In this document: in pieces, positions 9,244 to 18,251 of the stretch
How positions within the stretch are numbered: the first letter of the stretch is position 1
How the letters are laid out: every line of letters starts with the position of its first letter
NCBI RefSeq assembly: GCF_003324565.1
Contig: NZ_QOLA01000012.1
Location: 62,001-126,000 of the forward strand
Source: Streptomyces sp. SDr-06
Lineage (GTDB): Bacteria > Actinomycetota > Actinomycetes > Streptomycetales > Streptomycetaceae
Reading direction: 5' to 3'
DNA length: 64,000 bases
Position numbers and translations under genes: made by a program
The notes under the pieces: model-generated
Databases searched by the model: none
Told to the model about the DNA's origin: nothing
The model's input: only the letters and a program-made list of their open reading frames with translations

Positions 9244-10692
9244 GTGAGTGACACCCCATTCGGATTCGGCCTTCCGCCGGAGGAGCCGGAGAACGGCGAC
9301 GGCAAGAAGAAGGACCCTGCCGGAGGTGGTCAGGGTGCCGGTGGCCAGGGCGGCAACCCCTTCGGTTTCGGGGGCCCGGGCGGCGCGGACAACCCGTTCG
9401 CCGCGATGTTCGGTTCGATGAACCCGAACGACCTGGGAGCCGCTTTCCAGCAGCTCGGCCAGATGCTCAGCTACGAGGGCGGTCCCGTCAACTGGGACAT
9501 GGCCAAGCAGATCGCCCGCCAGACGGTCGCCCAGGGCACCGCCGACGGCACCAAGGACGAGAGCGTCGGCCCCGCCGAGCGCGCCGCCGTCCAGGAGGCC
9601 GTCCGGCTCGCCGATCTGTGGCTGGACGACGCCACGTCGCTGCCGTCGGGCTCCACCACCGCCGTGGCCTGGAGCCGCGCGGAGTGGGTCGAGGCCACCC
9701 AGCCCGCCTGGAAGGAACTGGTCGACCCGGTCGCCGAGCGCGTCGGCGCGGCCATGGGCGGTGTCCTGCCCGAGGAGATGCAGGCCATGGCGGGCCCGCT
9801 GATCGGCATGATGCGCTCCATGGGCGGCGCCATGTTCGGCCAGCAGATCGGGCAGGCCGTGGGCGTGCTCGCGGGCGAGGTGGTCGGCTCGACCGACATC
9901 GGGCTGCCGCTCGGCCCGGCCGGGAAGGCGGCGCTGCTTCCGCTGAACATCGAGGCGTTCGGCAAGGACCTGGGCGTCCCCAAGGACGAGATCCGGCTCT
10001 ACCTTGCCCTGCGCGAGGCCGCCCACCAGCGGCTCTTCGCCCATGTGCCGTGGCTGCGCTCGCATCTGTTCGGCGCGGTCGAGGGCTACGCGCGCGGCAT
10101 CAAGGTCGACACCGCGAAGCTGGAGGACGCGGTCGGCCAGCTCGACGTGTCGAACCCGGAGCAGTTGCAGGAGGCCCTCCAGCAGGGCATGTTCCAGCCG
10201 GAGGACACCCCGGAGCAGAAGGCCGCGCTGGCCCGCCTGGAGACGGCGCTCGCGCTGGTCGAGGGGTGGGTGGACGCGGTGGTCCACGAGGCCGCCAAGC
10301 CCCGGCTGACCTCGGCGGACGCGCTGCGCGAGATGCTGCGCCGACGCCGGGCGACCGGCGGCCCGGCCGAGCAGACCTTCGCCACCCTGATCGGTCTGGA
10401 GCTGCGCCCGCGCCGGCTGCGGGACGCCTCGCGCCTGTGGGCCTCGCTCACCGACGCGCGCGGCGTGGACGGCCGGGACGACCTGTGGGAGCACCCGGAC
10501 ATGCTGCCGACCGCCTCCGACCTGGACGACCCGGACGGCTTCGTGCACCGCGAGCACCTGGACTTCTCGGAGCTGGACAAGATGCTGGGCGAGGCCGCCG
10601 AGCAGAACGGCCCGTCGCTCGAGAAGGACACGGGCGACAAGGGCGACGAGGGCGACGCGAAGACCGACGGCAAGGACGGCTCCGACCAGTGA
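9244..10692 (+). CDS. DUF2342 zinc-dependent metalloprotease-like protein
   Basis: A 482-residue protein of the actinobacterial DUF2342 family (annotated as zinc-dependent metalloprotease or hydrolase). A Gly/Phe-rich N-terminus is followed by a mainly helical domain containing the family motif LREAAHQRLFAHVPWLRSHL near residue 258, where Glu and His residues probably bind metal. The tail is highly charged (Asp/Lys/Gly). GTG start with GAGGAAA upstream. Its stop overlaps the GTG start of the Nudix gene, so the two are translationally coupled. The biological role is not established. Confidence 0.85.
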   Translation: MSDTPFGFGLPPEEPENGDGKKKDPAGGGQGAGGQGGNPFGFGGPGGADNPFAAMFGSMNPNDLGAAFQQLGQMLSYEGGPVNWDMAKQIARQTVAQGTADGTKDESVGPAERAAVQEAVRLADLWLDDATSLPSGSTTAVAWSRAEWVEATQPAWKELVDPVAERVGAAMGGVLPEEMQAMAGPLIGMMRSMGGAMFGQQIGQAVGVLAGEVVGSTDIGLPLGPAGKAALLPLNIEAFGKDLGVPKDEIRLYLALREAAHQRLFAHVPWLRSHLFGAVEGYARGIKVDTAKLEDAVGQLDVSNPEQLQEALQQGMFQPEDTPEQKAALARLETALALVEGWVDAVVHEAAKPRLTSADALREMLRRRRATGGPAEQTFATLIGLELRPRRLRDASRLWASLTDARGVDGRDDLWEHPDMLPTASDLDDPDGFVHREHLDFSELDKMLGEAAEQNGPSLEKDTGDKGDEGDAKTDGKDGSDQ

Positions 10693-11210
10693 GCCTGCAC
10701 GACGACGCGGTCCTCGTACTGAAGGCGTACGAGGACCAGAGCGAGCTGCGCCAGGCCTACCTGGACCACCTCGACGAGCACCCCGACGGCATGTGGAAGG
10801 CCTGCGGGGCCGGGCATCTCACCGCGAGCGCCCTGGTCATCGACCCGGAGCGGAAGCGGGTGCTGCTCACGCTGCACAGGAAGCTGAACATGTGGCTCCA
10901 GATGGGCGGCCACTGCGAGCCGGGTGATGCCACGGTGGCGGCCGCCGCGCTGCGCGAGGCCGAGGAGGAGTCCGGTGTCGCCGGTCTCACGCTGCTCGCG
11001 GGCGGCCCGGTCCGCCTCGACCGGCATCCGATCCCGGCGCCGTGCCACTGGCATCTGGACGTCCAGTACGCGGCCCTCGCCCCGGCCGACGCGGTCGAGG
11101 CGATCAGCGACGAGTCCCTCGACCTGCGCTGGTTCGGCTACGACGAGGTGGCCGAGTTCGCCGACGACTCGGTGGTCAGGCTCCTGGAAGCCACCCGCGC
11201 CCGGCTCTAG
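10689..11210 (+). CDS. Nudix hydrolase
   Basis: A 173-residue protein with a full Nudix box (GHCEPGDATVAAAALREAEE, then SGV), the Mg-dependent diphosphate hydrolase motif. Substrate cannot be read from sequence. Its GTG start overlaps the preceding stop (GTGA), tying it to the DUF2342 gene; it ends before a hairpin shared with the convergent AIM24 operon. Confidence 0.9.
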   Translation: MSLHDDAVLVLKAYEDQSELRQAYLDHLDEHPDGMWKACGAGHLTASALVIDPERKRVLLTLHRKLNMWLQMGGHCEPGDATVAAAALREAEEESGVAGLTLLAGGPVRLDRHPIPAPCHWHLDVQYAALAPADAVEAISDESLDLRWFGYDEVAEFADDSVVRLLEATRARL

Positions 11211-11254
11211 CCGACCGCTCGGGCCCGACCGCCGCACGGCCTCAACCGCCGTAC

Positions 11255-11292
11255 GCGTAAGGGGCGTTCGCCAGAGCGAGCGCCCCTTACGC
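11255..11292. terminator. Bidirectional terminator
   Basis: A 12-bp perfect inverted repeat (GCGTAAGGGGCG and its complement) with a 14-nt loop sits between the convergent Nudix and AIM24 genes and can serve both strands. Confidence 0.7.
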
Positions 11293-11319
11293 ATGCTCTG
11301 GGCGAGCTTTCGGCCCGTG

Positions 11320-12075
11320 CTAGCTCCAGGCGTTGCCCTGGTTCTGCGCGTGGGCGCCCTGCTGACCCATGCCGTACTGGGCCCGCAGCCCCTGCCCGAT
11401 CGACGCGTTCTGCGGCGGCAGCACCTCGCTGGGCTGGACGAGGGCGAAACCCTGGCCCAGGAAGCTCAGTTCCCAGCCCTCGCCCGTGTTGCCGCGCCGC
11501 CGCCACACGCCGGTGGAGTGCGTCTGCGCCTGCATCTGGACGCGCAGCGAGGTCGACCAGGCCACGATCGCGTCCGCGTCCGCGTTCACGTACTTGTCGG
11601 GCGTGACCTGGAGCATCAGCGGCTGGCCCGACGTCATCAGGACGACCTTGCCGCTGCCGGTGATGTTGAGCTGGTACTTGCCGGTGCCGGAGACCCCGTA
11701 CTGGCTGTCCACGGCGATGACTTCGTGGTGCAGCGAGGAGTCCATCGCCAGGACGTAGCCGCTGTCCACGGTCAGCCCGTCCCGGTCGACGTCCACGATG
11801 TGGACGTGCTGGGCCAGGTTGGCGAGGTAGACCGTGCCCTGGCCCGAGACGCGCATCAGGTCCAGGCCCTCGCCGGTGTGGGCGCGGGCGCGCTGCTGGC
11901 CGTTCGACTGGTACTCGCCGTCGAACTCCATCAGCCCCTGATAGGCGACCATCGAGCCCTTGCGGGCCAGGAGGTCGTCATGGCCGGTGAGCACGGCCCG
12001 CAGCAACTGCGGATTCTGCGCCGTGTAGCGCTCCTGGGACTGCTGCTCGGTGTAGCCGAAAAGCGGGCTCTGCAT
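11320..12075 (-). CDS. AIM24 family protein (third gene of TerD-AIM24 operon)
   Basis: A 251-residue AIM24-domain protein. AIM24 is a beta-rich fold found in bacterial and mitochondrial proteins; its bacterial function is poorly known. Typical blocks are visible: LLARKGSMVAYQG, GLDLMRVSGQGTVYLA, DGLTVDSGYVLAMDSSL and the terminal GFALVQPSE. A Gln/Gly/Asn-rich tail follows. It starts 16 nt after the preceding gene ends, with GGGGGAGAG as ribosome site. Confidence 0.85.
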   Translation of the reverse strand: MQSPLFGYTEQQSQERYTAQNPQLLRAVLTGHDDLLARKGSMVAYQGLMEFDGEYQSNGQQRARAHTGEGLDLMRVSGQGTVYLANLAQHVHIVDVDRDGLTVDSGYVLAMDSSLHHEVIAVDSQYGVSGTGKYQLNITGSGKVVLMTSGQPLMLQVTPDKYVNADADAIVAWSTSLRVQMQAQTHSTGVWRRRGNTGEGWELSFLGQGFALVQPSEVLPPQNASIGQGLRAQYGMGQQGAHAQNQGNAWS

Positions 12076-12091
12076 GGTGTGTCTCTCCCCC

Positions 12092-12772
12092 TCAGCCCCG
12101 GGCCCGCAGGCGGTCCGTGCTGTCCTCACTCGGCTGTACGACGACGATGCCCTGGCCCGAGAAGGCCATCTGGAACGCCTCCCCGCTGCCCCGGCCGATC
12201 AGCGCCGAGGCCTTGAAGCTGCGCTTGCCCTTCACCTTCAGGTTCGGGGACCAGGCCACCAGCGCGTCCGGATCGACGTACGTCTCGTCCTCGCCGCTTC
12301 CGCAGTCGACGACGACCGGGGTGCCGCGCGAGGTCAGGGCGACCCAGCCGGTGCCGGAGATCTTCACGTTGAACAGGCCCTGACCGGCGAACTTGGCCAG
12401 GCCCTTGACCCGCTCGACCCCCCACTGGAGGCTCGCGTCGAAGGCCAGCACATTGGTGCCGTTGACGGAGAGCGCGTCATTGTCGAGGTGCACGATCACC
12501 ACGTTGGCCCCGTAGTCGGCGAGGTAGAGCAGGCCGTCGCCGGTGCACTTCATGAGCGGCGCGCCCTCGCCGGTGATCCAGTCCCGGGCCATCTGACGCA
12601 CGGCCGGCGGGTTGGGCTCGTACTGGATGAAGCCCTCGTAGGCGACCATCGAACCGACCCGCGCGAACAGGTCCTGGCCGGTGGACATGGCCACCTTGAG
12701 CATCGCGCTGCCGTGGTTCTCCATCCGGGCCGCGACGGGGGTGGGGGCGTAGCCCGCAAGTTGCTGGTTCAT
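12092..12772 (-). CDS. AIM24 family protein (second gene of TerD-AIM24 operon)
   Basis: A 226-residue AIM24-domain protein paralogous to both neighbours, with blocks LFARVGSMVAYEG, APLMKCTGDGLLYLADYG, NGTNVLAFDASL and GIVVVQPSE. The ATG start is preceded by GAGGGAG and lies 13 nt past the end of the TerD-AIM24 fusion gene, so one transcript is likely. Function unknown. Confidence 0.85.
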   Translation of the reverse strand: MNQQLAGYAPTPVAARMENHGSAMLKVAMSTGQDLFARVGSMVAYEGFIQYEPNPPAVRQMARDWITGEGAPLMKCTGDGLLYLADYGANVVIVHLDNDALSVNGTNVLAFDASLQWGVERVKGLAKFAGQGLFNVKISGTGWVALTSRGTPVVVDCGSGEDETYVDPDALVAWSPNLKVKGKRSFKASALIGRGSGEAFQMAFSGQGIVVVQPSEDSTDRLRARG

Positions 12773-12785
12773 GGTTCGGGCTCCC

Positions 12786-14441
12786 TCAGACCTCGTACGG
12801 CTGGACGACGATGAAGTTGCCGGGGGCGCCCCGGAACTGGAGATTGACGGACTCGCCGCTGTCTCCCGGATAGGCATTGCGGCGCAGCCTGACCTGGCTG
12901 GAGACGATCACCTGGGACGCGGCGGACCAGGCGACGATCGCGTCGCTGTCGGCGAACGTGGTCGGGGTGACCGGCAGCACCACCGGGGTGCCGTGTGTCA
13001 TGACAACGAGTGTGCCGGTGCCCTGGAACAGCATGGTGAACAGGGCGCCGCCGGGGATGCCGTGCCCCTCGATGCGACGGACTTCGTACTGGAGGGACTC
13101 GTCGAAGGCCAGCACGTTGTCGGCGGAGACGCAGATGCCTTCGCCCTGGAGCTCGATGGGGTGCAGATAGGCGCTGTTCTCGGCGAGGAAGACCTGGCCG
13201 CGGCCGGTGCAGCGCATCAACTGCATCTCCTGGCCGGTCGCGTTGCCGACGATCCGGCCCGCGAAACCGGCGCCCTTGTAGCCGAAGTCGACCTTGCCCT
13301 GGTACATGACCATGCTGCCCTGGCGGGCGAGGACCGGCTGGCCGCCGACGCCGAGGTCGACCCGGATCAACTGCTTGTTCTGCGAGGTCCAGCGCTGGCC
13401 GGTGGGCAGTTCCTTGTACATCTGGATGGCGGCGCGGAGCCCGCCGCCCTGGGGCGCGCCCTGCGGCTGGCCGTAGGGCGCGGGTTGCCCATGGGGCGCG
13501 GGCTGTCCGTACGGAGCGGGCGCCCCGGGCGGCGACACCTGGCCCGGGACCTGGCCGAACCGGGGCTGCGGCGGCTGCTGCCCGTACGGAGGCTGCGGCT
13601 GCTGTCCGTACGGAGCGGGCGCGGGCGGCGGCACGGTGCCCGGCACCAGGTGCATGGGCGCCGCGATGGTCGGGGCCGCGTGGATCTGCGGGGTGGGCAC
13701 GGGGGGCGGTGGCGGAGTGGAACCCTGCGGCGGCGGCGCGTAGTGCTGGGCCGCGGGCGCGGGCGTCACGAAGGAGGGCACGGGCGGTGGGGCCTGCGCC
13801 GGGGCGCCGAACTGCGGGGCGGGCGCGACGCCTTGGGGCGGCGGGGCGAAGCCGGGGGCGGCACCCTGCGGCTGCGACTGCGGCTCCGGCTGCTGCGGCG
13901 CTGCGGGCTCCTCCTCCAGGACCTCGCCGCCGAAGTTCTTCAGGAGGGCTTCGAGGCCCCCGTCGAAACCCTGGCCGACCGCGGCGAAGCGCCAGACGTC
14001 CTTCAGGTAGAAGTCCCCGAGCATGACGGCCCGCTCGGTGCTGAACTCCGAGCCGGTGAAGGAGTACCGGACCACTTCCTCGCCTCCGGCCACGACCCGG
14101 ATGTAGCCAGGGCCCGCCTGGGACATCTGGCCGGCGCCGTCGAGCGTCGCGGTGAAGGAGAGCTTGTGGATGTGGGCCGGGACGCGGTCAAGGGTGACGC
14201 GGAACGACTCGGTGTCACCGGCCTGGGGGCCCAGGAGCTGGATCGACTCCTCGGGGGACTTCGGCTGGTTGAAGAAGACGAAGTAACGGTCGTCGGACAG
14301 CTGCTCGTTGGCGTCGAGCCCGAAGCAGCTGATGTCGAAGGTCAGCCCGGGGCCCCCGACCTGCACACCCACGTACAGATCCGTGCCTGCCGTGAGATCA
14401 CTGACCTTGGCCTTGTGGCCGCGCTGGAATTCCCTGGCCAT
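12786..14441 (-). CDS. TerD-AIM24 fusion protein
   Basis: A 551-residue two-domain protein. Residues 1-190 form a TerD-type domain (MAREFQRGHKAKVSDL; the FDISCFGLDAN and NQPKSPEESIQLLG blocks), the calcium-binding stress fold of tellurite/chemical-stress systems. A Pro/Gln/Ala/Gly/Tyr linker of about 140 residues with repeated PYGQ units follows. Residues about 335-551 form an AIM24 domain. First gene of a three-gene operon with two further AIM24 paralogues. TerD and AIM24 proteins are both linked to membrane-associated stress assemblies; the specific role here is inference. Confidence 0.88.
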   Translation of the reverse strand: MAREFQRGHKAKVSDLTAGTDLYVGVQVGGPGLTFDISCFGLDANEQLSDDRYFVFFNQPKSPEESIQLLGPQAGDTESFRVTLDRVPAHIHKLSFTATLDGAGQMSQAGPGYIRVVAGGEEVVRYSFTGSEFSTERAVMLGDFYLKDVWRFAAVGQGFDGGLEALLKNFGGEVLEEEPAAPQQPEPQSQPQGAAPGFAPPPQGVAPAPQFGAPAQAPPPVPSFVTPAPAAQHYAPPPQGSTPPPPPVPTPQIHAAPTIAAPMHLVPGTVPPPAPAPYGQQPQPPYGQQPPQPRFGQVPGQVSPPGAPAPYGQPAPHGQPAPYGQPQGAPQGGGLRAAIQMYKELPTGQRWTSQNKQLIRVDLGVGGQPVLARQGSMVMYQGKVDFGYKGAGFAGRIVGNATGQEMQLMRCTGRGQVFLAENSAYLHPIELQGEGICVSADNVLAFDESLQYEVRRIEGHGIPGGALFTMLFQGTGTLVVMTHGTPVVLPVTPTTFADSDAIVAWSAASQVIVSSQVRLRRNAYPGDSGESVNLQFRGAPGNFIVVQPYEV

Positions 14442-14547
14442 GCGTACCGACCGTCCCCCATCCCGAGGTGATTGCGTCGCGCCAGGCTAACGGCTGCCTC
14501 GGACAATCGGCGAAGTCGCTGCACATTCGGTACAGAACCGTCGAGGG

Positions 14548-15144
14548 TCACTCTCCGCGTGCGGCGGGGAGGTGCGGGAGGCGGTCGGCGGCCACCACGC
14601 CTTCGAGGTATCCGCGGGCCCGCTCGGTGCGCGGATAGGCGTCGAGGAGCTCCCAGAACCGGGGCCCGTGACCGGGCACCAGGAGGTGGGCGAGCTCGTG
14701 GACGAGCACATAGTCGACGACGTACTCCGGCATGCCCTGGAGCCGGTGCGAGAGGCGGATGCTGCCCTCGGCCGGGGTGCAGGAGCCCCAGCGGGTGTTC
14801 TGGTTGGTCACCCAGCGCACCGAGGCGGGGCGCGCCCGGCCCTCGAAGTACAGCTCGGAGAGCCGCTCGGCGCGCTCGGTGAGCTCCGCGTCGCCCAGCA
14901 TGCGCTTGCTCTCCTGGGCGGCCAGCTTGTCCAGCATCACCGTGACCCAGCGCTGCTCCTCGGCCTCCGACATCCGGGCGGGGATCAGCACGATGGTGCG
15001 GTCGCCCTCGCGGTAGGCGGACACCGTTCGGCTGCGCCGGGAGCTGCGGCGGACCTCGACCGCGCTCGTCGCCGGACCGCGTGGCGGCAGGCTGGTCGGG
15101 CTGCGCGGCGGGCTTCCGGCACTCTGCAGTGGGTCGGCGGGCAC
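14548..15144 (-). CDS. M48/YgjP-like zinc metallopeptidase
   Basis: A 198-residue protein with the zinc motif HELAHLLVPGHG near residue 150, preceded by a region with the W-G-S pattern NTRWGSCTPAEGSIRLSHRL typical of the YgjP/DUF45 metallopeptidase family. No signal sequence. GTG start. Substrate unknown. It is a single gene divergent from the ThiF-like gene. Confidence 0.87.
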   Translation of the reverse strand: MPADPLQSAGSPPRSPTSLPPRGPATSAVEVRRSSRRSRTVSAYREGDRTIVLIPARMSEAEEQRWVTVMLDKLAAQESKRMLGDAELTERAERLSELYFEGRARPASVRWVTNQNTRWGSCTPAEGSIRLSHRLQGMPEYVVDYVLVHELAHLLVPGHGPRFWELLDAYPRTERARGYLEGVVAADRLPHLPAARGE

Positions 15145-15370
15145 GCCCCGACGTTACCCGCTGTCAGTGGGGGAAGTCCCGCCTCCGGGACGGTTGAGCC
15201 ATGATCCATCCGACGGGGTGCAGCATTTGAATGACTAATAACCCCCGTCTGTGGACAACTTTTCACGCCCTCCGACGCAGCCGTGCATTCTGGCCCCATG
15301 CCGCGCGACGGCCCTGCGATCGGGCAGGATCCGGGGACGCGCGGAGCCGTGGGACAACGGGGGTTCGACC

Positions 15371-16504
15371 ATGCATCCGATGCTGAAGCCGGCGCTGCGC
15401 CGGGCCTGGCGGGACCGGCAGACCGTGCAGTTCGGGATCACACCCGCGCAGGCCGTCGTCGTGTCGCCGGTGGACCCGGCGACGGGCCACTTCCTGGAAC
15501 TGCTCGACGGCACACAGGGCCTGCCGATCCTGTACGAGCGGGCCCGGGCCCTGAACCTGCCGCCGGACCAAGTGGACGAGCTGGTGGCCCGGTTGACGGC
15601 GGCGGGCGTGGTGGACGATCCGACGGCGGGCGGCCAGGCGGCCCGTGCGCTCCGGAATCGGCCGGACACGCTGGAGCGACTACGGCCGGATCTGGCGTCC
15701 CTCTCGCTCATTCATCCGGATCCGGGCGACGCGGCGCGCCGACTGGCGGCCCGCAGGGCCATACGGGTTCAAGTGCGGGGCGCGGGACGGGTGGGCGCGG
15801 CCATCGCCGCGGTGCTCTCGGGCTCCGGGGTGGGCCGGGTCGACGTCCTCGACGGCGGCACCGCGCAGCCGGGCGACGTGGCGCCGGGCGGGCTGCCCGA
15901 GCGAGCGGTGGGCGAGCGGCGCGCGACGGCGGCGGCCCAGCTGGTGCGGCGCACGGCACCGGGCGGTCCCCCGCGCCAGGGGAGGGAGGAGGAGCAGGCC
16001 CCGCTCTCCCTGATCGTGGTGGCCCCGCGCGAGGCGCTCGACGTGTACGCGCCGGACACGGCGGACGCCGAGGAGTGGGTCGGGTCCGGAACACCCCATC
16101 TGTACGCGGGAGTTGTGGAGACGACGGGCGTGGTGGGTCCCCTGGTGCTACCCGGCGGCACCGGATGCGCAGGGTGCCTCGCGCTCGGCCGCGCCGAGCG
16201 CGACCCGGGCTGGCCGCGGCTGCTCGCGCAGTGGCGCTCGGGGCGCCGGCGCACCGCCGTACCGGCCTGCGACCTGGCACTGGCGACCGCGGTCGCGGGT
16301 CTCGCGGCGGGCCACGCCCTGGCGTTCCTGGACGGTGATCTCCCGGCCAGTACGGGCAGCCGCTGGGAGGCCTCGCTGCCCCGGCTCGACTGGCGCTCCA
16401 CCCCGATCGAGCCACACCGGGACTGCTTCTGCGGCGCGGTCGGGAACACTCAGGGGGAGCAGGTCTCGGGGGCGGTCGGGCCACACGACACAATGGCCGG
16501 GTAA
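15371..16504 (+). CDS. Orphan ThiF/E1-like protein
   Basis: A 377-residue protein. Residues 1-90 hold a short alpha/beta region of the kind that precedes ThiF domains in peptide-modifying systems. A Rossmann region (about 125-330) follows, with a weak nucleotide loop (VQVRGAGRVGAAIAAVLSGSG) and an acidic strand end (GRVDVLDGG). Canonical E1 ATP-binding Arg/Lys and adenylation motifs are not obvious. Two Cys pairs, GCAGC and CFC, may bind zinc. No precursor peptide, dehydratase or sulfur carrier gene is nearby. It may be a degenerate E1 kept for protein binding. ATG chosen because GGGGG lies upstream. Confidence 0.72.
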   Translation: MHPMLKPALRRAWRDRQTVQFGITPAQAVVVSPVDPATGHFLELLDGTQGLPILYERARALNLPPDQVDELVARLTAAGVVDDPTAGGQAARALRNRPDTLERLRPDLASLSLIHPDPGDAARRLAARRAIRVQVRGAGRVGAAIAAVLSGSGVGRVDVLDGGTAQPGDVAPGGLPERAVGERRATAAAQLVRRTAPGGPPRQGREEEQAPLSLIVVAPREALDVYAPDTADAEEWVGSGTPHLYAGVVETTGVVGPLVLPGGTGCAGCLALGRAERDPGWPRLLAQWRSGRRRTAVPACDLALATAVAGLAAGHALAFLDGDLPASTGSRWEASLPRLDWRSTPIEPHRDCFCGAVGNTQGEQVSGAVGPHDTMAG

Positions 16505-16544
16505 CGCCTGCGAGGGCGCTGCTGTCTGGGATTTGGAGGGGCGC

Positions 16545-17915
16545 ATGTCTGATCTTCCCCGGAAGGCGGTCACCCGGACCGCCAAGCTGGCCGCGCTGCC
16601 ACTTGGCTTCGCGGGCCGGGCCACCTGGGGCCTGGGCAAGCGGATCGGCGGCAAGTCCGCGGAGCTGGTGGCCCGCGAGCTCCAGCAGCGCACCGCCGAA
16701 CAGCTCTTCAAGGTTCTGGGCGAGCTGAAGGGCGGCGCGATGAAGTTCGGGCAGGCGCTGTCCGTCTTCGAGTCGGCCCTGCCGGAGGAGGTCGCCGGAC
16801 CCTACCGGGCCGCCCTGACCAAGCTCCAGGAGGCCGCGCCGCCGATGCCGACCCGCACGGTCCACGCCGTCCTGGAGGAGCGGATCGGCGCCGACTGGCG
16901 GGAGCTGTTCCTGGAGTTCGAGGAGAAGCCGGCGGCGGCCGCCTCCATCGGGCAGGTCCACCGCGCGGTCTGGCACGACGGGCGCGAGGTGGCCGTCAAG
17001 GTGCAGTATCCGGGCGCCGGCGACGCACTTCTCTCGGATCTGACGCAGCTCAGCCGGTTCGCCCGGCTGCTCGGCCCGCTGATTCCGGGCATGGACATCA
17101 AGCCGCTCATCGCCGAGCTGCGCGACCGGGTCTCGGAGGAGCTGGACTACGAGCTGGAGGCGCGGGCCCAGCGGGAGCACGCGGCGGAGTTCGCGGGCGA
17201 CGCCGATGTGCTGGTGCCCGATGTGGTCCACCAGTGCGACCAGGTCCTGGTGACGGAGTGGATCGAGGGGATACCGCTCTCGGACGTGATCAGGGAGGGC
17301 ACGCCGGAGCAGCGGGACCGGGCCGGGCAGCTGCTGACCCGGTTCCTGTTCTCCGGCCCGGCCAGGACCGGCCTGCTCCACGCGGATCCACACCCGGGCA
17401 ACTTCCGGCTCCTGCCGCCCGAGAAGCCGGGGGGCGTCTGGCGGCTCGGCGTCCTGGACTTCGGCACGGTCGACCGGCTGCCCGGCGGGCTGCCCGCGAC
17501 CATCGGCGAATCCCTGCGGATGACGCTGGCGGGCGAGGCCGAGGCGGTGTATGAGGTGCTGCGCGGGGAGGGCTTCGTCAAGGAGTCCATCGACCTGGAT
17601 CCGGACGCGGTGCTCGACTACCTGCTGCCGATCATCGAGCCGGCCCAGGCCGACGCGTTCACCTTCAGCCGGGGCTGGATGCGCGGGCAGGCGGCCCGGA
17701 TCGCCGATCCCCGCTCCCCCGCCCACCAGTTGGGCAAGCAGCTCAATCTGCCGCCGTCGTATCTGCTGATACACCGCGTGACGCTGTCCACCATCGGCGT
17801 GCTGTGCCAGCTGGACGCGACGGTGCGGATGCGGGACGAGCTGGAGGAGTGGATGCCGGGCTTCCTGGCGGACGTTCCGCACGAGTCCGAGCCGGAGGCG
17901 GTCGAGGAGGCCTGA
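16545..17915 (+). CDS. AarF/ABC1 (UbiB-type) atypical kinase
   Basis: A 456-residue AarF-family protein. The ABC1 signatures are present: KFGQALS (KxGQ), the Ala-rich AAAAASIGQVHRA loop, VAVKVQYP (lysine), EELDYELEA, HADPHPGNF and DFGTVDR. In other organisms this family supports isoprenoid quinone metabolism and binds ATP; the M. tuberculosis homologue Rv3197 lies next to whiB7 and has been linked to macrolide resistance. GGAGG precedes the ATG by 6 nt. It is convergent with the zinc-ribbon gene. Confidence 0.92.
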   Translation: MSDLPRKAVTRTAKLAALPLGFAGRATWGLGKRIGGKSAELVARELQQRTAEQLFKVLGELKGGAMKFGQALSVFESALPEEVAGPYRAALTKLQEAAPPMPTRTVHAVLEERIGADWRELFLEFEEKPAAAASIGQVHRAVWHDGREVAVKVQYPGAGDALLSDLTQLSRFARLLGPLIPGMDIKPLIAELRDRVSEELDYELEARAQREHAAEFAGDADVLVPDVVHQCDQVLVTEWIEGIPLSDVIREGTPEQRDRAGQLLTRFLFSGPARTGLLHADPHPGNFRLLPPEKPGGVWRLGVLDFGTVDRLPGGLPATIGESLRMTLAGEAEAVYEVLRGEGFVKESIDLDPDAVLDYLLPIIEPAQADAFTFSRGWMRGQAARIADPRSPAHQLGKQLNLPPSYLLIHRVTLSTIGVLCQLDATVRMRDELEEWMPGFLADVPHESEPEAVEEA

Positions 17916-17927
17916 GGCGGCGCGGCG

Positions 17928-18098
17928 CTACCACCAGGCGGCGTCGAGCCTGCCTTCGATGGCCCTGATGTTGGCGCGGGCGCAGGCCTCGCAGTAGTAG
18001 TGACCGGTGCCGTTCTCGACCGAGTAGGTCCACGTCGGCGGTGGGCCCTCGGCCGGAGCCGGGGTCCCGCAGTGGGAGCACACGATGGTTTCGGCCAT
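17928..18098 (-). CDS. Small zinc-ribbon protein
   Basis: A 56-residue protein beginning MAETIVCSHCGTPAP with a second CxxC near the end (YYCEACARANIRAIEG). Four cysteines in two CxxC pairs indicate one zinc ribbon. No other domain. The WTYSVENGTGHYYCE core suggests a conserved small actinobacterial hypothetical. It ends 13 nt from aarF on the opposite strand. Confidence 0.75.
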   Translation of the reverse strand: MAETIVCSHCGTPAPAEGPPPTWTYSVENGTGHYYCEACARANIRAIEGRLDAAWW

Positions 18099-18165
18099 GG
18101 GCCGATTCTGGTCGTCCACCGTGCGACGATACCGCCGCGCCGGGCACCCGCGAGCACAACGCACC

Positions 18166-18197
18166 GCGGGGGCCGGTCCGTTCGGACCGGCCCCCGC
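18166..18197 (-). terminator. Terminator of the wblC operon
   Basis: A 15-bp perfect inverted repeat (GCGGGGGCCGGTCCG and its complement, 2 nt between arms) lies 55 nt past the stop of the gene coupled to wblC and before the zinc-ribbon gene. The symmetrical stem could act on either strand. Confidence 0.75.
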
Positions 18198-18251
18198 CGT
18201 CTTACCTGGTGCTTCTGTTGCTCCGTGGCCGTGCCGGCCCGGTGCCGGCTG

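Noticed and set aside
13440..13900. Tandem DNA repeat in the TerD-AIM24 gene
   Set aside because: The repetition reflects a Pro/Gln/Tyr-rich protein linker with PYGQ units, not a separate repeat element or CRISPR.
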